A stretch of DNA of 64,000 bases from assembly GCF_041904905.1 (NCBI RefSeq), contig NZ_JAYRMI010000009.1:1-64000 (forward strand), read 5' to 3'. Positions 1 through 6,940 of this stretch are shown here, one piece after another. The position numbers and the translations under genes were made by a program. The stretch is from Zoogloea sp041904905. GTDB taxonomy: Bacteria; Pseudomonadota; Gammaproteobacteria; Burkholderiales; Rhodocyclaceae. The stretch's first letter is position 1; each line of letters begins with the position of its first letter. The notes under the pieces are model-generated. The model was not told where the DNA came from, searched no databases, and saw only the letters and a list, made by a program, of their open reading frames with translations.

Positions 1-136
1 GTTGGCGACAATCCCAACGTCAGCCTGTCTGCAGTCGCAGCCTGACTCGCTCTCCTGCCAAACCGGAGACGATGACCCGCCGACCGCTTCTGCTGACGCT
101 TCTTACACCACGCACCGGGACACGATCGCTGCGCCG

Positions 137-427
137 CTAGCGCTTCGGAAGTGCGGCCAGGAATGCCTTCTGAAATTCCAGCGTGCACGAAAGCAGTGCC
201 GACCAGTGATCCACCGCAATCCGGCCACTTGCCGCGGTGAAACCCGCAACATCTCCCTGCAACAGCGCTTTCGGGTCGTGGTCAGCCTGATGCACCCACT
301 TGTGCATCGTCTCGGTGGTCAATGTCGTCACCTGCTCGCCGTACGTGAAGCCCAAGCGGCAGAGTCCGGCCGCAAGGTCGAGATTGGCCTGAAGACGCGC
401 TCTCAGGTCTTCGTTCGCTTCTTGCAT
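137..427 (-). CDS. Small phasin-like protein
   Basis: A 96-aa soluble, mostly helical protein. The central pattern of alternating hydrophobic residues, a Tyr-Gly-Glu turn and a His-Lys-Trp motif resembles the phasin family, which coats polyhydroxyalkanoate granules or acts as a stress-related helical protein. The start at 427 is chosen because AGGGGA lies 6-7 bases upstream; an upstream in-frame start at 493 has no comparable site. It sits just downstream of, and codirectional with, a small lipoprotein gene (56 bp gap), probably in one transcript. Similar small helical proteins occur beside proteobacterial metal-resistance genes, but its role here is not shown. The phasin call rests on overall pattern only. 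Confidence 0.5.
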   Translation of the reverse strand: MQEANEDLRARLQANLDLAAGLCRLGFTYGEQVTTLTTETMHKWVHQADHDPKALLQGDVAGFTAASGRIAVDHWSALLSCTLEFQKAFLAALPKR

Positions 428-482
428 GATGTTCCCCTGTACAAGCCGAACCGCACGAGACTCGCGCCGGTTCGGCAATGAC

Positions 483-833
483 TTACTTGCCAAGGCTTTC
501 CGCCAGGTCGCGATGCCCCTTTTCCAGTGCCCGGGCCTCTTGGGCCGCTTCCTTGAGTTTGGTCTTCAGATTGCTGCAGTGGGCCGCCCACAAGCCCGCA
601 TCACCTCTTGGGCGGCCAGAGTAGGAGGCTGCCATTTTTTCGTGCTGCTTGGACTCGGTCTCGTAACTGGCGGCCTTCTTTGCAAAGTAGTCGGCGATAC
701 GTTGGTGATCAGCCGCAGTCGAAGCACTGGAAATGGCTTCCGGGATCTCTGCAACGGGGGGCGTTGATGAACAAGCACCCAAGGTCAGAATCAGCGCTAC
801 GCCAGCGAGTGTCACGCCTAGATTGCGTTTCAT
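483..833 (-). CDS. Small helical lipoprotein
   Basis: A 116-aa predicted lipoprotein. The start at 833 (MKRNLG) has a strong AGGAGG site; the reading frame extends upstream but without signal-peptide character. A hydrophobic segment (residues about 7-18) leads to the lipobox LGAC, so the mature protein would begin with a lipidated Cys at about residue 20. The mature part is charged and helical (Lys/Glu/Gln-rich, likely coiled coil) with single His and Cys residues. It is not a family with a known function that I recognise. A degenerate copper-regulator box lies 70 bp upstream, at the same distance as in the copper operon promoter at 14.1 kb, so copper regulation is a reasonable inference. Confidence 0.65.
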   Translation of the reverse strand: MKRNLGVTLAGVALILTLGACSSTPPVAEIPEAISSASTAADHQRIADYFAKKAASYETESKQHEKMAASYSGRPRGDAGLWAAHCSNLKTKLKEAAQEARALEKGHRDLAESLGK

Positions 834-902
834 GATGTTGCCTCCTTGTGAGTTCGCATACTCAGTGTGCGATCTGGCGACTGACAAAGGGGTGACGCAA
901 CC

Positions 903-918
903 ATTACATCCATGTCCT
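903..918. promoter_or_regulatory. Degenerate copper-regulator box (weak)
   Basis: ATTACA-TCCA-TGTCCT keeps the left half and spacing of the ATTACA-N4-TGTAAT box seen at 14114 and 18135, with 4 of 6 bases in the right half. It lies 70 bp upstream of the lipoprotein start at 833, matching the distance from the 14114 box to its gene. Functional status unknown. Confidence 0.3.
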
Positions 919-1064
919 TGAAATGTCAGAAAGGTGTGCTTGACCCTCTTGATTCCCTGCAACGGCAAACCTGGTAGACGGTTAGCCGTCAGCTATCGCT
1001 GAACGTGATCTTGCGCCAGACGCCAAAAAGGTGAACAAGCCATCAAACACGGGGGTCTTACACC

Positions 1065-1093
1065 TTGTACGTCCTTCATGGTCAGATTAAACT
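1065..1093 (+). promoter_or_regulatory. Putative promoter of the methyltransferase module
   Basis: A TTGTAC hexamer (1065-1070) and a TAAACT hexamer (1088-1093) are separated by 17 bp. Both are imperfect matches to -35/-10 (3/6 and 4/6). The -10 lies inside the left arm of the palindrome at 1077-1122. Transcription would start near 1100, about 20 bases before the ATG at 1120. This supports the ATG at 1120 as the true start of the first gene. Confidence 0.4.
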
Positions 1094-1122
1094 GTTGTCA
1101 ACAACAGTTTAATCTGACCATG
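1077..1122. promoter_or_regulatory. Perfect 21-bp-arm palindrome, probable operator
   Basis: Left arm 1077-1097 and right arm 1102-1122 are exact reverse complements with the 4-base spacer TCAA. Each arm contains the core AGATTAAACTGTTG or its complement and an ATG at its outer edge. It overlaps the putative -10 and the start codon of the MerR-like gene. It looks like the binding site of an autoregulator, by analogy with controller-protein boxes of restriction-modification systems; as RNA it could also fold into a hairpin sequestering the start codon. Confidence 0.6.
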
Positions 1123-1596
1123 AAGCTATCCCCACACCAAGTTCGGACTGTTCTGAGTGTGAATGAACAGACCTTACGCTACTGGAAGCGTACCTACTCG
1201 GCATTAGCCGGACGGCGCGGCTATGGACCTTGTTACACCTTTTCCGAGGTGCTGGTCCTGCTCGTGACCAAGCGCTTGGTCGAACAGTTAGGCGTGGATG
1301 TCAGCAAGCTGGAACCGATTGCGGTAGAGCTTTTTGAGGCCTGCAAGTCGTCCGTGATGTTGCTGAGTGGGGCTGATCACACCGTTTATGTTGATGTGGC
1401 ACGCATGATTGTCATCCCGGGCAACGCATCTGAAAAATCAGCTGGAGGCGTTCGGATCGAGTTGTCCTTGCCTGACTTGGCGCGGGAATTGCGCGCCCGA
1501 ATTCTGGATTCGCTCGGAGATGACGAGGCTGCACAAATGTCGCTCGCCTTGGGTCCTACTGCCATTGGATCTCCACCAAAACAAAAACAGGCATAA
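1120..1596 (+). CDS. MerR-like HTH protein, putative controller
   Basis: A 158-aa protein. The N-terminal ~65 residues (VRTVLSVNEQTLRYWKR then a Gly/Tyr-rich wing and a long helix) have the winged-helix pattern of MerR-type DNA-binding domains, including a TLRYWKR recognition-helix motif. The C-terminal ~90 residues show no effector domain I recognise and no metal-binding Cys cluster, so a metal sensor is unlikely. An in-frame ATG at 1078 exists, but it lies in the promoter/palindrome and has no ribosome site, so 1120 is preferred. No clear Shine-Dalgarno precedes 1120 either. The next gene begins 3 bp after its stop. Inferred role: autoregulator of the methyltransferase operon through the palindrome at its start. 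Confidence 0.65.
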   Translation: MKLSPHQVRTVLSVNEQTLRYWKRTYSALAGRRGYGPCYTFSEVLVLLVTKRLVEQLGVDVSKLEPIAVELFEACKSSVMLLSGADHTVYVDVARMIVIPGNASEKSAGGVRIELSLPDLARELRARILDSLGDDEAAQMSLALGPTAIGSPPKQKQA

Positions 1597-1599
1597 ACC

Positions 1600-3942
1600 A
1601 TGATGGAGTTACTACAAGTCAGTGATTGGCGTCGAACGCTGGGATACCTCCCCGTCCCCCTTCGCGAGGATGCGACGGAGCAGCGTTTCGTCATGCTAAA
1701 TGGCGCCAAGGGCAATTTCTGCCTGGACATCAGAGGCGAGGAGACCGCACGGGGCGAGCAACGTGAGGTGGCTTGGTCTGCCGACGTGGATCACTACGTT
1801 CGCGTGGACACCTCGGGTGTCGAAGTTCTGCGTTGGGATCAGTCTGAGCCCATGCGATCTTCCGTCGCTGATGTTGTGAACAACCTCGGCGCTTTTCAAC
1901 ACTACCTGGAGACAGCGCGAGCGCCGCGAGAGCTTTCTGTGGTTGCGCACGCCCTGGGCATTTACAACCGAATTCGATCAAACTTGCCGGACGGCTCTGC
2001 TGGCCTAGAGGCTTTTCTCTTTGCATTGCAGCAAGCTTCTGATGAGACCGGGCACTCCATGCACTGGGCTGACCACGCACGCTGCGAAGCCTCTTGGTCT
2101 CGTGTCGGAAGCTCCACGCGTGAGCGCATTTTGGCCGATCTGCTGTCCCCCAAAGGAACGGACAAGCGGCCGCGCCTGCCACTGGTGTTGCGCCACGCCA
2201 TGGGGCGTATCTTTCAGGAGGCACACAATCTGGTCATGCTCTCCCCCCAGATGAGCTTACTGGATGAGGGGGAACTGATTTCGCTGGGATCGACCTCGCG
2301 CTCCAGTGGAGCCTATTTCACGCCGACACCTCTGGTGCGCACCTTGGTAGAGCAGTGCCTGACACAGGAATTGCTGGCTCGACCGCAACTCACGCTCATT
2401 GACCCCGCATGTGGCAGTGGTGAGTTTCTCCGTGAAAGCATCCGGCAGTTGTCGCTGCATAACTATCGAGGTTCCCTGCGTGTCGTCGGATTTGATGTCT
2501 CTCAGCCCGCTATCCTGATGGCACGCTTTGCGCTCGCTCATGAAGCCCGAGGCTGGGAGGGGCGCGTGACGGTAGAGATTCAACAATGCGACGCACTCAA
2601 CACGGCTTGGCCGCAGCAGGTGGATATCTGCTTGATGAACCCACCTTACGCTTCATGGCGTTCGCTTTCGGTATCGGCCAGAGAGCTGCTAACGGAGTCC
2701 TTGGGAACACTTGCCCAGTCCCGGCCAGATCTCGCGTTTGCCTTTTTGACCAAAGGTGTCGAGAGTCTCTCCCCGCAAGGCATGATGGGAGCCGTCTTGC
2801 CCGCTTCCCTGCTCGATGGAAAGTCAGCCGAACCTTTGCGAGAACGCCTTGACGCCCTGGCGTTCAAGCAAGTGGTCGTGCGTCTGGGAAACCAATCGAT
2901 TTTCGATCAAGCAACCGTTGATGCCTCGCTTTATGTAGGGCGTCGGCAAGCCAAAGTCGATGAGTCTCCCTGCCCAACATTGATGGTTTGGGCAGACCAC
3001 ACCAGCGGCGCATCAGATCGCGCCCTACGGACCTTGCGCAGTCTGGACTGGGTGCCCAGCGATGGCCTGATTGAGATTGATCATGGGGATTACAGCATTT
3101 ACTCCGAAGTCTGCGAAGGGACGTCGGGCTGGGCTCCACGTCCGCTTGCGTCCACGAAACTACTTCGTCAGTACAAGCCTTTGCCCCGGTTGTCTTCTTT
3201 GTACTCGATCAATCAAGGGACTATCACCGGTTTAAACGAAGCCTTTGTGCTGGACGATGACGAGCTCAAGCGGCTTCCACGGACAGAGCGTAAATTCTTC
3301 CGAAAGGCAATCATCAACGCGTCCATTCGTGACGGTCGTATTCACGATGGACACTGGGTTTTCTATCCTTATGGGGCGTCTATTCCCGTACTGGATTCTG
3401 AAGAGAAACTGTTCGAACTGCTTCCCCATTATGTGCGTGAGTATCTGGAGCCCAACAAGTCGGCACTCCGACGTCGTACCGGCATCGATGAGACCTCCTG
3501 GTGGCACTTGACGCGTAGGCGAGCCGTGCATGAACGATTCGTGCCCAAGATCGTGTCAACCTACTTCGGAAATGCGGGATCGTTCGCTTGGGACGCCACG
3601 GGAGAATATGTGGTTGTCCAAGGATATGCCTGGATTCCCAGCGATAGCGCCGTTATCAACGAAAAAATGGGGTTGGCGGCCATTGCGGTACTCAGTTCGG
3701 CAACCGTATCGCGACTGATTGCCGCGATATCGAACAATCTGGCAGGTGGTCAGTTCAATCTTTCTGCGCGCTACATGAGCAAAATGCCATTCGTGGACCT
3801 CCAAAATGAAGCACTAAGTGACCAAATCGATGCACTCGCTCTAATCGGGGTGGCTATCAGTCATGGGGAATCCTACAGCAAGGAGCTCAGAGACCGACTG
3901 ACCGAGGATTTGTTTTCCATCTCTGCGACTGCAAAAGCATGA
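1600..3942 (+). CDS. Class I adenine-type DNA methyltransferase (Eco57I-like)
   Basis: A 780-aa SAM-dependent DNA methyltransferase predicted to make N6-methyladenine. Residues 237-242 GAYFTP are the motif X region, 268-274 DPACGSG is the SAM-binding motif I, VVGFDVS near 295-301 follows it, and 347-350 NPPY is the catalytic motif IV. Roughly residues 450-780 form a long C-terminal region consistent with target recognition. The N-terminal ~230 residues (WSADVDHYVRVD, VEVLRWD, then helices) are conserved-looking. I see no clear PD-(D/E)XK or HNH nuclease motif in them, so this may be a modification enzyme or part of a split system rather than a type IIG fusion. It is tightly packed between the HTH gene and a 232-aa gene (ATGA overlap). 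GC content is lower than in the core genes. Confidence 0.8.
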   Translation: MMELLQVSDWRRTLGYLPVPLREDATEQRFVMLNGAKGNFCLDIRGEETARGEQREVAWSADVDHYVRVDTSGVEVLRWDQSEPMRSSVADVVNNLGAFQHYLETARAPRELSVVAHALGIYNRIRSNLPDGSAGLEAFLFALQQASDETGHSMHWADHARCEASWSRVGSSTRERILADLLSPKGTDKRPRLPLVLRHAMGRIFQEAHNLVMLSPQMSLLDEGELISLGSTSRSSGAYFTPTPLVRTLVEQCLTQELLARPQLTLIDPACGSGEFLRESIRQLSLHNYRGSLRVVGFDVSQPAILMARFALAHEARGWEGRVTVEIQQCDALNTAWPQQVDICLMNPPYASWRSLSVSARELLTESLGTLAQSRPDLAFAFLTKGVESLSPQGMMGAVLPASLLDGKSAEPLRERLDALAFKQVVVRLGNQSIFDQATVDASLYVGRRQAKVDESPCPTLMVWADHTSGASDRALRTLRSLDWVPSDGLIEIDHGDYSIYSEVCEGTSGWAPRPLASTKLLRQYKPLPRLSSLYSINQGTITGLNEAFVLDDDELKRLPRTERKFFRKAIINASIRDGRIHDGHWVFYPYGASIPVLDSEEKLFELLPHYVREYLEPNKSALRRRTGIDETSWWHLTRRRAVHERFVPKIVSTYFGNAGSFAWDATGEYVVVQGYAWIPSDSAVINEKMGLAAIAVLSSATVSRLIAAISNNLAGGQFNLSARYMSKMPFVDLQNEALSDQIDALALIGVAISHGESYSKELRDRLTEDLFSISATAKA

Positions 3943-4637
3943 AACGACGCCGTGACAGACAAAAGCTTGCATCAGCAAACGCGTTGCCGGGTTTTCCTGT
4001 CGCAAAGATAGAGACCCTTGGGCGCCAGATGGCCCTTGCAGTCGGTAATCAGTTGGGGGTTCAGACCCCTTATGCACATCAAATCTCAACCCCACGGGGA
4101 CCGAGCCTGCGAATCGCATGCAGACCATTGATAACCCGTGATGAAGATGGTCGCATGCCATTGTTGGTCATCAGAGAGCCCAAGGGGCAGGATGGGGTCT
4201 TCTTGGAAGTTGCGGTTGACTACAGTTGGGATGCAGGAGTGCATTACCTGACTCATGTCAGTCTAAAGCTCTATACCGGACCAGCACCGAACGCGTCTGC
4301 GTTACGTTTCAGAGCCGAGTGGGATCCTCGGGAGGCGGCACGTCTCCATGCCCAACCTCACTGGAACATTGACAAGGGCGATGATGACACTTCTCCACTG
4401 AATCAGCCCGGTGATCAGGCCCCCTGGATACCAGCAGCCAAGCCGGCCCCTTGGTTGGCTCCGGAACCGGCTAATCCAGAATCCAGTCTGGATCTCAAGA
4501 AATTTCACTTTGCGATGGCCGCAGGCTGGGAGCGTGAAGCCCCGCATCATTCCACGCCCATTGCCGACGAAAGCGCCTTAATACGATGGATGGCAGGGTG
4601 CGCCGGGTACATTCGTGATCAAGTGAGCGGTGTGTAG
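3939..4637 (+). CDS. Unrecognised protein of the methyltransferase module
   Basis: A 232-aa soluble protein with no signal peptide or membrane segment. Its start overlaps the methyltransferase stop (ATGA), so the two are translationally coupled. The N-terminus is very basic (MKRRRDRQKL). Visible blocks are LLVIREPKGQDG near 75-86, AEWDPREAARLHAQPHW at 126-142, a Pro/Ala/Trp-rich linker at about 155-182, and FHFAMAAGW at 189-197 followed by a C-terminal helix with IRWMAGC. The LHAQPHW and FHFAMA blocks suggest a conserved family, but I cannot name one and see no standard nuclease motif. Context suggests the effector or an accessory subunit of a methylation-based defence or restriction module. 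Confidence 0.6.
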   Translation: MKRRRDRQKLASANALPGFPVAKIETLGRQMALAVGNQLGVQTPYAHQISTPRGPSLRIACRPLITRDEDGRMPLLVIREPKGQDGVFLEVAVDYSWDAGVHYLTHVSLKLYTGPAPNASALRFRAEWDPREAARLHAQPHWNIDKGDDDTSPLNQPGDQAPWIPAAKPAPWLAPEPANPESSLDLKKFHFAMAAGWEREAPHHSTPIADESALIRWMAGCAGYIRDQVSGV

Positions 4638-4693
4638 TCCTTCACCACACGAATGGCTGCAGGGTCACGCCGGCGCAGGCTCAGCTTGAAAAT

Positions 4694-5040
4694 TCAAGAG
4701 CTCTGTGTGTCTGTTTCTGCCTTCCTGAGGCGCAGAGCATTACCCACCACACTTGCTGACGAAAAGCCCATTGCCAGGACAGCGGGATAATGGAAAGAGC
4801 CAACCCATACGCTGGATAGAGGACGCCAGCTGCAAGCGGGACACCGAGGGCGCTGTAGCTTCTCCGAACGGACAGACCAGGCTACCTGAGGTGTTCATCG
4901 TTGCGCCGATCAACTGGTCCGACGCCCGCTTGCTGACCGGCAGCGGCTCACCGGTCAGCCTCCACTCATTGATCGCGCCACTTCCTTCGACGACCACTGG
5001 CACTTTCTCGTCAGCCAGTCCGAACCCCCAGCATATCCGC
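4694..5040 (-). pseudogene. Remnant of a copper P-type ATPase (copA-like)
   Basis: Two fragments of a P1B-type ATPase are joined by a large internal deletion. The first (about 4880-5030, minus strand) reads EKVPVVVEG, then INEWRLTGEPLPVSK and ATMNTSG, which is the actuator-domain region with the TGE loop. The second (4694-4875) reads YSALGVPLAAGVLYPAYG and, after a frameshift, AMGFSSASVVGNALRLRK, which is the end of the last membrane helices. The phosphorylation (DKTGT), ATP-binding and CPC parts are missing between them. The frame breaks at the deletion junction and again near 4785. It is non-functional, and shows the cargo once carried a Cu-ATPase next to the efflux operon. Confidence 0.8.
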
Positions 5041-5107
5041 GCTTTCCTGTTCGTTGTGCTCGAAAAAAAGCCACTGGCTGCACCGCTCGCGCCTCCTGTT
5101 GAGTAGT

Positions 5108-5227
5108 TTAGTGCGAATGTCCCGAATGGGTGTGCCCTCCGCTGTCATCAGGATCAAATCCAGCGCTGGCGCATCCCCCCAAAAGAAGCAGCATAGCCGC
5201 AGTCATGGCGATTGCGATTTTCTTCAT
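5108..5227 (-). CDS. 39-aa His-rich lipoprotein
   Basis: A very small gene with a good site (AGGGGG, 5 bases before ATG at 5227). The product is a signal peptide with lipobox LGGC at residues 16-19, followed by 20 residues ending SGGHTHSGHSH with four His. The mature lipopeptide would be anchored in the envelope with an exposed His cluster suited to Cu or Ag binding. It lies 63 bp downstream of the glycosyltransferase, in the same direction, at the distal end of the copper cluster. I know of no assigned function; metal binding is inferred from composition and context. Confidence 0.7.
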   Translation of the reverse strand: MKKIAIAMTAAMLLLLGGCASAGFDPDDSGGHTHSGHSH

Positions 5228-5290
5228 CAATACCCCCTATCTTTGCGTTAGGTTAACAACAAAATCTGCACTTATCTCCTGCGGTCTGAA

Positions 5291-6400
5291 TCAAGAATGA
5301 TGCGAGGCCAAAATCTTTTGGTATAGCGCAAGGTTTGAATCGACCATTTTTTCAACAGAAAAGCGCTCCCGGACAATATCCTGCCCCAGACGTCCCATCA
5401 TGGAACACCTTCCTGGGTTGGAGAGCAACTCCTCTATCGCCTGCGCTAGCGACTTTGAATCTCCAGGGGGGACAACAAGACCCGTTATTTCGTGCTGAAC
5501 CATCTCTGGCATTCCACCTACACTCGTAGTGACAACAGGGATTCCGCTTGCCATCGCCTGAAGACCGACATTGGCAAACCCTTCTCGAAGTGCTGGATGG
5601 ACTAACATGTCACTGGCACGGAGAATTGTGGAGATGTCAGAACGAAAACCCATGAATTGCACACATCCTCCAAGATCAAGCTTACGAACCTGAGCTTCAA
5701 GCCTAGAGCGATGGGGGCCGCTCCCTACAATCAGGACACGGATGTCTTTGAATTTATTTTTTAACGAAGGAAGTCCATCCAGCAGGATATGGTGCCCTTT
5801 TCTCGGAATAAGTTGCCCGATTACACACAACAACGGAGATGCCGGCAAAACATCCAGGACCTTCCGGGCTTCCCATTTACTCAAGGTCGAGTTATATGCG
5901 CTTGCATCAACCGCGCTATGAATCACTTCTATTTTTTCAGAAGGAAAGCCAGCCTCTTTCATTACACTTGAAATCCCATCGGAGACGCATACTATTGCCT
6001 TCGGGATTTTTCCAATGCAGAGGCCGTTTAGCATCCCTGCTGAGATAGGATTGTCCACACGCCGAGTTATGATTACATTTGGATGCCCAACCCACTTTGC
6101 GGCCAAGGCGCCCAAGATGTCTGCGCCTCGGCGGCTGTGCAAATGTACGATATCGGGTTTTGCCGAGCGGATGATCCTGCCCAGTGTCAGGAGCAACCTT
6201 AGGTCGTGATCACCTCCATAACGCACGCCTTGAACATCAAGTCCCTCTCCTGTCGCCGCACGATAAAGCTCACCGTCGTCAGGACAGACAAGGAGGGCAG
6301 GCACTCCACGCTCCTCTAAGCCATGGACAAGATGCTTGGTTTGCATTGCCCCACCAAAGAGATGCCGGCCCGTTTCCAAGTGTAAAGTTCTGATCGTCAT
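5291..6400 (-). CDS. Family 4 glycosyltransferase (GT-B fold)
   Basis: A 369-aa cytoplasmic glycosyltransferase. The N-terminal Rossmann-like domain starts with LETGRHLFGGAMQ (a Gly-rich acceptor-side loop). The C-terminal domain has VGSGPHRSRLEA, SDMLVHPALREGFANVGLQAMASGIPVV with the E-x7-E type motif, and GMPEM, all typical of GT4 enzymes that use nucleotide sugars to build polysaccharide or lipopolysaccharide. It stands alone among copper-resistance genes, 157 bp after the cytochrome gene, with no other sugar genes nearby. The substrate cannot be predicted. Its role in the island is unknown; envelope modification under metal stress is one possibility. Confidence 0.8.
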   Translation of the reverse strand: MTIRTLHLETGRHLFGGAMQTKHLVHGLEERGVPALLVCPDDGELYRAATGEGLDVQGVRYGGDHDLRLLLTLGRIIRSAKPDIVHLHSRRGADILGALAAKWVGHPNVIITRRVDNPISAGMLNGLCIGKIPKAIVCVSDGISSVMKEAGFPSEKIEVIHSAVDASAYNSTLSKWEARKVLDVLPASPLLCVIGQLIPRKGHHILLDGLPSLKNKFKDIRVLIVGSGPHRSRLEAQVRKLDLGGCVQFMGFRSDISTILRASDMLVHPALREGFANVGLQAMASGIPVVTTSVGGMPEMVQHEITGLVVPPGDSKSLAQAIEELLSNPGRCSMMGRLGQDIVRERFSVEKMVDSNLALYQKILASHHS

Positions 6401-6557
6401 TTTAATTGTCTCTCTGCTGTTTCCGCATGCAGCGCGGAGCTATCAGTTTGAGACCCTCTGACTGACAATCAGGTGAGGCTCGAATTACATTTCAGACATC
6501 ATTAAGACAGGAAGTTCCTCCTGTATTTTTCACGTTCAATCGTAATTTTACTCTTAC

Positions 6558-6938
6558 TTATTCGATAGCAGCCTTCTGCTGCTCGCGACGAATGTAGGAG
6601 ATTATGTGTGCCACGCTGTCTGGCGTAACGAGGGGGATCGGAGGCATGTCCCCAAATTTCCAATGGTGGGAACGAACGCCATTCTTTGCTGCAATCTGAA
6701 AAGCCATATCAGAGTGATGGGATGAAAGGTAGATGCGATGAAGGAACGGAGGCCCCTTCGCAGTCCCCTTCAGATCCGATCCATGGCAAACAGCACAGTG
6801 GTTATTGAAAAGTGACTTCCCGGCTTGTACGTCTGGTTTAAGTCCAGGGCTTTGTTTTGGAATTTCCCATCCCTGTCCACTCACCGAGATGCTGCTCGTT
6901 GCCATAACAACTAAAACGAGATTCTTTGTGTAACTCAT
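6558..6938 (-). CDS. Small periplasmic c-type cytochrome
   Basis: A 126-aa protein with a signal peptide (residues 1 to about 21) and one haem c motif, CAVCH, near residues 48-52, followed by GSDLKGTAKGPPF. A Met-Pro-Pro (DMPP) segment near residue 98 probably supplies the axial Met. This is a monohaem class I cytochrome fold. The ATG lies 2 bp after the cusA stop, so the two are translationally coupled. Its presence in the efflux operon suggests electron transfer linked to periplasmic copper handling, perhaps as partner of the multicopper oxidase at 14.8-16.3 kb. This pairing is inference. Confidence 0.8.
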   Translation of the reverse strand: MSYTKNLVLVVMATSSISVSGQGWEIPKQSPGLKPDVQAGKSLFNNHCAVCHGSDLKGTAKGPPFLHRIYLSSHHSDMAFQIAAKNGVRSHHWKFGDMPPIPLVTPDSVAHIISYIRREQQKAAIE

Positions 6939-6940
6939 AC

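Noticed and set aside
1..45. Possible C-terminus of a plus-strand gene ending at 45 (VGDNPNVSLSAVAA)
   Set aside because: Only 14 codons are visible, too few to support a gene; bases 46-136 hold nothing recognisable.
1077..1122. Palindrome as the left end of the transposon
   Set aside because: No TCACATCTTTATT-type repeats, no terminal TGT and no GCGTC flank; it fits an operator better.
4740..5003. 87-aa frame with TGEPLPVSK as a real small protein
   Set aside because: It is a chimera of two P-type ATPase fragments with a frame break; treated as a pseudogene.
6484..6499. Third copper-regulator box upstream of the glycosyltransferase
   Set aside because: Only the left half (ATTACA) matches; the right half (AGACAT) is a poor match to TGTAAT.
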